The translations under genes were made by a program, and so were the position numbers. Below the pieces are notes generated by a model. The model did not search any database and was not told the origin of the DNA. It was given only the letters and a program-made list of their open reading frames with translations. A stretch of DNA of 64,000 nucleotides from Pectobacterium sp. A5351. Its GTDB lineage: Bacteria > Pseudomonadota > Gammaproteobacteria > Enterobacterales > Enterobacteriaceae. This document shows positions 58,201 through 64,000 of this stretch, in pieces (position 1 is the first letter of the stretch; each line of letters starts with the position of its first letter). The stretch covers positions 1,674,001 through 1,738,000 of the forward strand of contig NZ_CP116477.1 in NCBI RefSeq assembly GCF_028335745.1, given 5' to 3'.

Positions 58201-58664
58201 TGATCGACACTGCGGTAGCCCGCCTGCTCCAACTGCGAACGCAGTTTGTCGCGCGAGAGGCGCTGGCCTTTTTTCAACACCAGCGCATGGCCGTGCAGGA
58301 AATTGTGCGGACAAACGCGCTGCATCAGCGTGTTGACCGGCAGTATCAGAACACCGCGCGTCATGTTGGGCAGTTGGTACAGGGTGGAAAGGCGGGTCGA
58401 AATAATTTCCTGATGCGGAGAAAAACTATCGTAGGGCAGTGTTTCCCAGTCAGGCAACGTGGTGACATGCTGGTAGGTAAATTGCTGAATCTCATCGCGT
58501 AAGCGCAGGGCATTTTGCATATCAGGGGCAATAAGTACCACCAGCCCGGCGTGGCGTTCAATAATTTCTGCACATTCAACGGCGCAGGCAGCGCCGGTTA
58601 ACTGGCCCAGCAGGCGCTGCTCACCGGTTTTGGATGGCAGCGAATAACGGTAATTTTCAGGCAT
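55215..58664 (-). CDS. mfd: Transcription-repair coupling factor Mfd
   Basis: A 1149-residue DNA translocase, one residue longer than E. coli Mfd. The N-terminal UvrB-homology region (APDMQNALRLRDEIQQF, LPDWETLPYDSFSPHQ), the RNA-polymerase-interacting domain (LGQPVVHLEHGVGRYAGL) and the RecG-like motor are all present. The motor has Walker A CGDVGFGKTEVA, DEEH in VDEEHRFGVRH, and LTATPIPRTLNMAM. The C-terminal regulatory domain completes it. It removes RNA polymerase stalled at lesions and recruits UvrA. Two adjacent ATGs exist; MPENYRYSLP at 58664 matches the family. It diverges from lolC. Confidence 0.96.
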   Translation of the reverse strand: MPENYRYSLPSKTGEQRLLGQLTGAACAVECAEIIERHAGLVVLIAPDMQNALRLRDEIQQFTYQHVTTLPDWETLPYDSFSPHQEIISTRLSTLYQLPNMTRGVLILPVNTLMQRVCPHNFLHGHALVLKKGQRLSRDKLRSQLEQAGYRSVDQVMEHGEYATRGALLDLFPMGSEEPYRIDFFDDEIDSLRLFDVDTQRTLNEVPHINLLPAHEFPTDKAAIELFRSQWREQFEVRRDAEHIYQQVSKGVWPAGIEYWQPLFFSEPLPSLFSYFPNNTLIVNTGNIEQSAERFWQDIQQRFESRRVDPMRPLLPSDSLWLRVDGLFTELKAWPRVQLRTDTLPEKAANVNLAYLPLPALAIQHQQKSPLDALRRFIEQSDGQVIFSVESEGRRETLQELLARIKLNPTLISTLEQAQERGIYLIIGASEHGFIDTLRQRALICESDLLGERVSRRRQDNRRTINTDTLIRNLAELRLGQPVVHLEHGVGRYAGLTTLEAGGIKAEYLILTYAGEDKLYVPVSSLHLISRYAGGADENAPLHKLGGDAWSRARQKAAERVRDVAAELLDVYAQRAAKSGFAFKHDKTQYQLFCESFPFETTPDQAQAINAVLSDMCQPLAMDRLVCGDVGFGKTEVAMRAAFLAVENHKQVAVLVPTTLLAQQHFDNFRDRFANWPVKIEMISRFRSAREQTQVLEETQEGKVDILIGTHKLLQSDVRWRDLGLLIVDEEHRFGVRHKERIKAMRANVDILTLTATPIPRTLNMAMSGMRDLSIIATPPARRLAVKTFVREYDNLVVREAILREILRGGQVYYLYNDVENIEKATQRLAELVPEARIAIGHGQMRERELERVMNDFHHQRFNVLVCTTIIETGIDIPSANTIIIERADHFGLAQLHQLRGRVGRSHHQAYAYLLTPNPKAMSTDAQKRLEAIASLEDLGAGFALATHDLEIRGAGELLGEDQSGQMTSVGFSLYMELLESAVDALKAGREPSLEDLINSQTDVELRLPALLPDDFIPDVNTRLSLYKRIASAKTTDELDELKVELIDRFGLLPDASRYLLQIAALRQQAQALGIRRIEGNEKGGFIEFSEHNRVDPSHLIGLLQRDPGTYRLDGPTRLKFMKDLSDRPKRIEFIGSLLGNMAQHTLAA

Positions 58665-58809
58665 CATCTGATTATCGGGTCTCGCCCCCCTGCATCCGGC
58701 CAGGAATAAGAAAAAGCCGTAGAGTGAGGGTGTTAGGGTTCCATAAAGCAGTACTACCCTTTATTATCCTTGATCACTTTGCTTTGGCAACCTTATCCAG
58801 ACGGATTTC

Positions 58810-60012
58810 ATGTATCAACCTGTCGCTTTATTTATTGGCCTACGCTACATGCGTGGGCGCGCATCAGACCGCTTCGGCCGGTTTGTCTCCTGGTTATCCG
58901 CCATTGGTATCACGCTGGGCGTGATGGCGCTGGTCACCGTGCTTTCCGTGATGAATGGCTTCGAGCGCGAACTGGAAGGCAATATTCTCGGCGTGATGCC
59001 TCAGGCGGTCATCACTACGTCGCAAGGTTCGCTGAGCCCGGCGCTGATTCCTGCTTCCTCGTTAGATTCTCTTGATGGTGTGACGCGCGTTGCGCCGCTG
59101 ACGACGGGCGATGTGGTGTTGCAAAGCGCTCGCAGCGTTGCCGTGGGCGTGATGCTAGGGATTGATCCTGACGAGCAGGAGCCGCTGTCGCGTTATCTGG
59201 TTAATGTCAAACAGCAGCAACTGCAATCCGGTCACTATCAGGCCATTTTGGGCGAGAAACTGGCCGAGCAGTTGGGGGTTAACGCGGGCGATCAGATTCG
59301 CATGATGGTGACGAGCGCCAGCCAACTGACGCCGATGGGGCGTATTCCCAGTCAGCGTATCTTCACCGTTGCCGGCACCTTTGCCGCGAACAGTGAAGTC
59401 GATAGCTACCAACTGTTGGTGAACCAGCAGGATGCCTCTCGCTTGATGCGCTACCCGGCGAACCACATTACCGGCTGGCGTCTGTGGCTGGAAAAGCCGC
59501 TGTCGGTCGATACGCTGAGCACGCAAACGCTGCCGGAAGGCACGGTCTGGAAAGACTGGCGCGAACGTAAAGGAGAACTGTTTCAGGCCGTGCGTATGGA
59601 GAAAAATATGATGGGGCTGTTGCTCAGCCTGATCGTGGCGGTGGCCGCTTTCAACATTATTACCTCGCTGGGTTTACTGGTGATGGAAAAACAGGGTGAA
59701 GTCGCCATTCTGCAAACGCAGGGGCTGACTCAACGCCAGATTATGGCGGTGTTTATGGTGCAGGGGGGCAGCGCTGGCGTCATTGGCGCGTTGTTAGGGG
59801 CATTGCTGGGGACGCTATTGGCCAGCCAACTGAATACGCTGATGCCAATTCTGGGCGTATTGCTGGATGGTGCCGCGTTGCCGGTGGATATTGACCCTGC
59901 GCAGGTGGTGACCATTGCCATTTCCGCGATGGTGATTGCCCTCTTATCAACACTTTACCCGTCATGGCGCGCTGCCGCCGTTCAACCCGCTGAGGCTTTA
60001 CGTTATGAGTGA
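58810..60012 (+). CDS. lolC: Lipoprotein-releasing ABC transporter permease LolC
   Basis: A 400-residue inner-membrane protein. It has N-terminal helix 1 ([20 protein letters not shown]), a periplasmic domain with [19 protein letters not shown] and the hook region that recruits LolA, then three C-terminal helices ([38 protein letters not shown]). With LolD and LolE it extracts outer-membrane lipoproteins from the inner membrane and hands them to LolA. It overlaps lolD by 8 bases. A single residue longer than E. coli LolC. Confidence 0.95.
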   Translation: MYQPVALFIGLRYMRGRASDRFGRFVSWLSAIGITLGVMALVTVLSVMNGFERELEGNILGVMPQAVITTSQGSLSPALIPASSLDSLDGVTRVAPLTTGDVVLQSARSVAVGVMLGIDPDEQEPLSRYLVNVKQQQLQSGHYQAILGEKLAEQLGVNAGDQIRMMVTSASQLTPMGRIPSQRIFTVAGTFAANSEVDSYQLLVNQQDASRLMRYPANHITGWRLWLEKPLSVDTLSTQTLPEGTVWKDWRERKGELFQAVRMEKNMMGLLLSLIVAVAAFNIITSLGLLVMEKQGEVAILQTQGLTQRQIMAVFMVQGGSAGVIGALLGALLGTLLASQLNTLMPILGVLLDGAALPVDIDPAQVVTIAISAMVIALLSTLYPSWRAAAVQPAEALRYE

Positions 60013-60712
60013 TTTACCGTTATTGCAGTGTAATAATCTGTCCAAGCGCTATCAGGACGGCAACCTGTCTACCGACGTGTTGCGCGATGTCTCTTTTGAG
60101 ATGAGCAGCGGGGAGATGATGGCGATCGTCGGGAGCTCGGGCTCGGGCAAAAGTACGCTACTGCATATGTTGGGGGGGTTGGATACGCCAACGTCAGGCG
60201 AAGTCATCTTCAAAGGTCAGCCGCTAGGTACGCTCTCGTCAGCGGCAAAAGCCGATTTGCGTAATCGTGAACTGGGCTTTATTTATCAGTTTCATCACCT
60301 GCTACCCGATTTTACCGCGCTGGAAAACGTGGCAATGCCGCTACTGATTGGCAAAGTACCAACGTCGCAGGCGCAGAATAAAGCACGCGACATGCTGGCT
60401 GCTGTCGGGTTGGAGGCGCGCAGCCACCACCGTTCGTCGGAGCTGTCCGGCGGCGAGCGGCAGCGTGTTGCCATTGCCAGAGCGCTGGTTAACAGCCCGT
60501 CGCTGGTGCTGGCGGACGAACCGACCGGTAACCTCGATCAGCGCACGGCGGATACCATTTTCGAACTGCTGGGAGAGCTTAATGTCCGGCAGGGCACCGC
60601 TTTTCTGGTAGTGACGCACGACCTGCAACTGGCTAGCCGACTGAACCGCCAACTGGAAATGCGCGACGGTCAGTTGCAGCAGGAGCTGACCCTGATGGGA
60701 GCGCGGCAATGA
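60005..60712 (+). CDS. lolD: Lipoprotein-releasing ABC transporter ATPase LolD
   Basis: A 235-residue ATPase. Walker [19 protein letters not shown], the LolD-specific motif [20 protein letters not shown], signature [15 protein letters not shown], Walker [12 protein letters not shown] and switch histidine VVTHDLQLA are visible. ATG 60005 lies inside the lolC end (8-base overlap), and lolE overlaps its stop by 4 bases, so the three proteins are made in a coupled fashion. Confidence 0.96.
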   Translation: MSDLPLLQCNNLSKRYQDGNLSTDVLRDVSFEMSSGEMMAIVGSSGSGKSTLLHMLGGLDTPTSGEVIFKGQPLGTLSSAAKADLRNRELGFIYQFHHLLPDFTALENVAMPLLIGKVPTSQAQNKARDMLAAVGLEARSHHRSSELSGGERQRVAIARALVNSPSLVLADEPTGNLDQRTADTIFELLGELNVRQGTAFLVVTHDLQLASRLNRQLEMRDGQLQQELTLMGARQ

Positions 60713-61956
60713 CATTTCCTCCGCTCTCGTTGCTGATTGGCCTGCGATTTAGCCGTGGCCGTCGGCGTGGCGGCATGGTTTCGCTGATTTCGGTCATTTC
60801 GACGCTGGGAATCGCCCTGGGCGTCGCGGTGTTGATTCTCGGCCTGAGCGCGATGAATGGCTTTGAACGCGAACTGAACAACCGCATCCTCGCCGTCGTG
60901 CCACATGGCGAGATCGCGCCGGTCAATCAGCCTTTCGACGGCTGGCAGGATATCTTGCCTAAAATCGAACAGGTGCCTGGTGTTGCAGCCGCAGCGCCTT
61001 ATATCAATTTCACCGGTCTGCTGGAGAACGGCGCCAAACTTCAGGCAGTTCAGGTGAAAGGCGTCGATCCACAGCAGGAAACACGCCTCAGCGCACTGCC
61101 CAACTATGTGCTTAATAATGCCTGGCAGCGGTTCCGCGCGGGTGAACAGCAGGTCATCATTGGGCAAGGCGTGGCGAAGGCGCTGAATGTGGCGGAAGGC
61201 GACTGGGTTACGGTGATGATCCCGAACAGCGATCCGGAAATGAAGCTGATGCAGCCTAAACGTATCCGGCTGCACATCAGCGGCATCTTACAACTGAGTG
61301 GTCAGCTCGATCACGGGCTGGCGTTGATTCCGCTTGCCGATGCTCAGCAGTATCTGGATATGGGGCAGAGCGTAACGGGGATCGCCATCAAGGCTAACGA
61401 TGTCTTCTCCGCCAATAAACTGGTGCGCGATGCGGGTATGGTCACAAAGGCTTATGTCACTATTCGCAGCTGGATTGGCACCTATGGTTATATGTACCGA
61501 GACATCCAGATGGTCAGAACCATCATGTATCTGGCGATGATCCTGGTGATTGGCGTGGCCTGTTTTAATATTGTTTCAACGCTGGTGATGGCGGTGAAAG
61601 ATAAAAGCAGCGATATCGCCGTCCTGCGTACGCTGGGGGCGTCGGACAGGCTGATTCGGGCTATCTTTGTATGGTACGGGCTATTGGCCGGGCTGCTGGG
61701 CAGCGTGATAGGCGCGGTGATTGGCGTGATCGCCACCTTGCAATTGACGCCAATTATTCACGGCATTGAAGCCCTCATCGGCCATAAGCTGTTGTCTGGC
61801 GACATCTATTTTATCGATTTCCTACCGTCAGAATTGCACCTGATGGATGTCTTTATCGTATTAGGAACCTCGCTGGTGCTGAGCCTGATTGCCAGCTGGT
61901 ATCCGGCACGGCGCGCCAGCCGGATTGACCCTGCCCGCGTCTTGAGCGGACAGTAA
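60709..61956 (+). CDS. lolE: Lipoprotein-releasing ABC transporter permease LolE
   Basis: A 415-residue paralogue of LolC with the same topology: helix 1 ([20 protein letters not shown]), [22 protein letters not shown], periplasmic domain, then three C-terminal helices ending in [16 protein letters not shown]. LolE binds the lipoprotein substrate in the heterodimer. Last gene of the lolCDE operon. A short ERIC end fragment lies directly after it, before nagK. Confidence 0.95.
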   Translation: MTFPPLSLLIGLRFSRGRRRGGMVSLISVISTLGIALGVAVLILGLSAMNGFERELNNRILAVVPHGEIAPVNQPFDGWQDILPKIEQVPGVAAAAPYINFTGLLENGAKLQAVQVKGVDPQQETRLSALPNYVLNNAWQRFRAGEQQVIIGQGVAKALNVAEGDWVTVMIPNSDPEMKLMQPKRIRLHISGILQLSGQLDHGLALIPLADAQQYLDMGQSVTGIAIKANDVFSANKLVRDAGMVTKAYVTIRSWIGTYGYMYRDIQMVRTIMYLAMILVIGVACFNIVSTLVMAVKDKSSDIAVLRTLGASDRLIRAIFVWYGLLAGLLGSVIGAVIGVIATLQLTPIIHGIEALIGHKLLSGDIYFIDFLPSELHLMDVFIVLGTSLVLSLIASWYPARRASRIDPARVLSGQ

Positions 61957-61960
61957 GCCA

Positions 61961-61997
61961 AGCCAACGCACATGCGGCTTGAGAGATGACGGGGATA
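61961..61997 (+). repeat. ERIC-type repeat, end fragment, between lolE and nagK
   Basis: GCCAACGCACATGCGGCTTG and the following AGAGATGACGGGGATA match the terminal block of the complete ERIC at 30987-31112. The rest of the element is missing. Confidence 0.65.
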
Positions 61998-62040
61998 GTC
62001 CCTATCGTGTGGGAAAGCGATCACACCCTAAGGAGCAGTC

Positions 62041-62955
62041 ATGTACTACGGTTTTGACATGGGCGGAACGAAAATTGAGCTGGGCGTGTTCGACGCCGAG
62101 CTGAACAAAGTATGGCAAAAGCGGGTGCCGACACCGCGCACGCATTATGATGAACTGCTTGCCACACTGGTTGATCTGGTGCATGAGGCCGACGCACAGG
62201 CCGGCGTTCAGGGGAAGGTCGGTATCGGCATACCGGGAATGGAGACGGGAGACACCGGCGTGCTATTTACCGCTAACCTGCCTGCGGCGATGGGGAAGCC
62301 GTTACGTACGGATCTGTCACAGCGTTTGCAGCGGGATGTTCGTCTCAGCAACGATGCCAACTGTTTTGTGCTGTCGGAAGCCTGGGACGCGGAGTTTCGT
62401 TCGTATCCTGTCGTGCTGGGGATGATTCTGGGCACGGGGTTGGGGGGCGGTCTGGTAATTAACGGGCGTCAGGTTGAAGGGCACAACGGTATTGCCGGTG
62501 AGTTTGGCCATATCCGCCTGCCGTCCGATGCGTTGGATATCATCGGTGTCGACATTCCCCGCGTGAAGTGTGGCTGCGGGCAATTTGGCTGTATTGAGAA
62601 TTATATTTCCGGGCGCGGTTTTGAGTGGCTGTACGAGCATCTGTATGGTGAAGCCCTGCCAGCCGTGACCATCATTCGACACTATCGTGGCGGCGAGGAA
62701 AAAGCGCTGGAGTTTGTCGATCGCTTTATGGATTTATTGGCGGCCTGTCTGGGTAATCTGTTGACCCTGTTCGATCCGCATTTGCTGGTGTTGGGTGGCG
62801 GTCTGTCGAATTTTGATGAAATTTATCAAATTTTGCCAACGCGTCTTCCTCCACGACTTTTACCGATTGCGAAACTGCCACGTATAGAGAAAGCGCGTCA
62901 CGGTGATGCGGGCGGCGTACGTGGTGCGGCGTTGCTACACTTAATGGATAACTAG
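62041..62955 (+). CDS. nagK: N-acetyl-D-glucosamine kinase NagK
   Basis: A 304-residue ROK-family kinase that phosphorylates GlcNAc in cell-wall recycling. ATP motif [12 protein letters not shown], the substrate region [13 protein letters not shown], the zinc motif [17 protein letters not shown] and the second phosphate motif [14 protein letters not shown] are present. AAGGAG precedes ATG 62041. cobB follows after 11 bases, as in E. coli. It complements nagZ, 13 kb to the left, in muropeptide salvage. Confidence 0.95.
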   Translation: MYYGFDMGGTKIELGVFDAELNKVWQKRVPTPRTHYDELLATLVDLVHEADAQAGVQGKVGIGIPGMETGDTGVLFTANLPAAMGKPLRTDLSQRLQRDVRLSNDANCFVLSEAWDAEFRSYPVVLGMILGTGLGGGLVINGRQVEGHNGIAGEFGHIRLPSDALDIIGVDIPRVKCGCGQFGCIENYISGRGFEWLYEHLYGEALPAVTIIRHYRGGEEKALEFVDRFMDLLAACLGNLLTLFDPHLLVLGGGLSNFDEIYQILPTRLPPRLLPIAKLPRIEKARHGDAGGVRGAALLHLMDN

Positions 62956-62966
62956 CTGGAGAACGT

Positions 62967-63797
62967 ATGTATACGCGTCAACGATTAGGGCGGTTTCATA
63001 AGGGAAAGCGACTGCGGCAACAGCGTCTTCGTGCGCGTATTTTCCATCGTGATTATCTGGCAGCAAGCGAAGTGAAAAAACCGCGCGTGGTGGTACTGAC
63101 GGGCGCTGGCATTTCAGCGGAGTCCGGCATTCGTACCTTTCGCGCAACCGATGGCCTGTGGGAAGAACACCGCGTCGAGGATGTCGCCACGCCTGAAGGC
63201 TTTCAGCGTAACCCTGAGCTGGTGCAGGCGTTTTATAACGCCCGTCGCCGTCAGCTACAGCAGCCGGAAATTGTGCCGAATGCCGCGCACCTGGCATTGG
63301 CGAATCTGGAAGCGATGCTGGAAGATAACTTCCTGCTGATTACGCAAAACATCGATAACCTGCATGAGCGTGCTGGGAGCCAGCGCGTCATTCATATGCA
63401 CGGTGAACTGCTGAAAATACGCTGTAGCCAAAGCGGGCAGATTTTTGAGTGGACGGACGATCTCGCCGTTGGCGAACGCTGCCACTGCTGTCAATTTCCC
63501 GCACCGTTACGCCCGCATGTGGTGTGGTTTGGTGAAATGCCGCTGCACATGGACAAGATTTACCATGCGCTGTCGCAGGCAGATTACTTTATTGCGATTG
63601 GCACATCGGGACATGTGTATCCCGCTGCTGGCTTTGTCCATGAGGCCCATTCGCACGGTGCCTACACGCTGGAGCTGAATCTGGAACCCAGCCAGGTAGA
63701 AAGCCAGTTTGATGAAAAAATTTACGGCCCCGCCAGTACCGTCGTGCCTGAGTTCGTCGCGGCCTGGCTGACGCGTGGTCAAAGTATCAAGTTTTAA
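62967..63797 (+). CDS. cobB: NAD-dependent protein deacylase CobB (sirtuin)
   Basis: A 276-residue sirtuin. A basic N-terminal extension ([20 protein letters not shown]) corresponds to the long CobB form. NAD motif [18 protein letters not shown], the Tyr/Arg pair in FYNARRRQL associated with desuccinylation, [12 protein letters not shown], the catalytic histidine in HMHGELL, and zinc cysteines (CSQSG, CHCC) follow. It removes acetyl and succinyl groups from lysines, for example on acetyl-CoA synthetase. A shorter form could start at an internal codon near [11 protein letters not shown]. Confidence 0.95.
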   Translation: MYTRQRLGRFHKGKRLRQQRLRARIFHRDYLAASEVKKPRVVVLTGAGISAESGIRTFRATDGLWEEHRVEDVATPEGFQRNPELVQAFYNARRRQLQQPEIVPNAAHLALANLEAMLEDNFLLITQNIDNLHERAGSQRVIHMHGELLKIRCSQSGQIFEWTDDLAVGERCHCCQFPAPLRPHVVWFGEMPLHMDKIYHALSQADYFIAIGTSGHVYPAAGFVHEAHSHGAYTLELNLEPSQVESQFDEKIYGPASTVVPEFVAAWLTRGQSIKF

Positions 63798-63819
63798 ACG
63801 TCAGCAAAAAGTGAAAACG

Positions 63820-64000
63820 TCATGAATCGTATGAGGGCGGCGTTTTCTCTTGCCTATCGTTGCCGCAGCAACACTCGTCAAGCTGATCGAACGGCAACAT
63901 GGCGGTGTGGTTAAAGAAACAATATTCACTCTCGCTACAGCGCGTATGTGCAGCGGGTTCTGTCGGCGCGTCCGCCTGCGGATGCGCCGACTGCGATGTT
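63820..64000 (-). CDS. 3' end of a possible Cys-rich minus-strand gene (cut by window end)
   Basis: An open frame of about 60 codons runs from the right edge to a stop at 63820-63822. The visible C-terminus includes RCSESEYCFFNHTAMLPFDQ and LDECCCGNDRQEKTPPSYDS, with several cysteines and no stop in 180 bases. It is convergent with cobB. I do not recognise the family, and the cysteines suggest metal binding. The frame also contains a GC-rich inverted repeat (GTCGGCGC/GCGCCGAC near 63960-63992). It could be chance. Confidence 0.4.
   Translation of the reverse strand, partial: TSQSAHPQADAPTEPAAHTRCSESEYCFFNHTAMLPFDQLDECCCGNDRQEKTPPSYDS

Noticed and set aside
63959..63992. GC-rich inverted repeat near the right edge taken as a cobB terminator
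   Set aside because: More than 160 bases after the stop, no T run, and it lies within a possible coding frame on the other strand.

Overview
The window looks like chromosome of a soft-rot enterobacterium, most probably Pectobacterium. The right third follows the Escherichia coli order pabC-mltG-tmk-holB-ycfH-ptsG-hinT-ycfL-lpoB-thiK-nagZ-ycfP-ndh-ycfJ, then mfd-lolCDE-nagK-cobB, with proteins close to full E. coli length. The left two thirds are accessory: a has haemophore operon, an FTR1/P19 iron importer, ERIC repeats and a sulfonate-type ABC cluster. No rRNA, tRNA, CRISPR array, phage or intact insertion sequence was seen.

Layout. 1-6155 (+): iron-transport operon (FTR1 end, P19, DUF2318 iron-sulfur membrane protein, two FtsX-type permeases, ATPase, thioredoxin lipoprotein). 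6210-8132 (-): AraC-type regulator and EamA-family exporter. 8494-19978: cbl regulator, gltP, two unrelated hydroxy-acid dehydrogenases, a TauABC/SsuABC-like importer, a PLP-dependent desulfhydrase/sulfo-lyase, an Asp/Glu-type racemase and dcuB. I read the core of this block (11335-18556) as a candidate pathway for a C3 sulfonate such as cysteate or sulfolactate. 20710-30866 (-): hasI-hasS-hasR-hasA-hasD-hasE plus a TolC-like gene, with Fur boxes. 31250-34690 (+): a small acidic protein, then patD and patA (putrescine to GABA), the latter with a sigma-54 promoter and an NtrC-like site. 35544-39417: a chemoreceptor and a divergent methyltransferase/AraC pair with a Fur-like box. 39454-40560: a collapsed proP and an IS3-family remnant, directly before pabC. 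40611-63797: the conserved core block. The last 180 bases hold the 3' end of a possible minus-strand gene.

How it works together. Several units respond to iron: FTR1/P19 imports iron, HasA/HasR scavenges haem under HasI/HasS and probably Fur, and the AraC/methyltransferase pair may join them. Respiration and carbon control can be read from DNA sites: FNR boxes before ndh and dcuB, and CRP, Mlc-like and SgrS-target sites before ptsG. The main points of novelty are the sulfonate-like cluster, ERIC elements at the 5' ends of iron genes, and the apparent break of the usual fabF-pabC neighbourhood at an IS3/proP scar.
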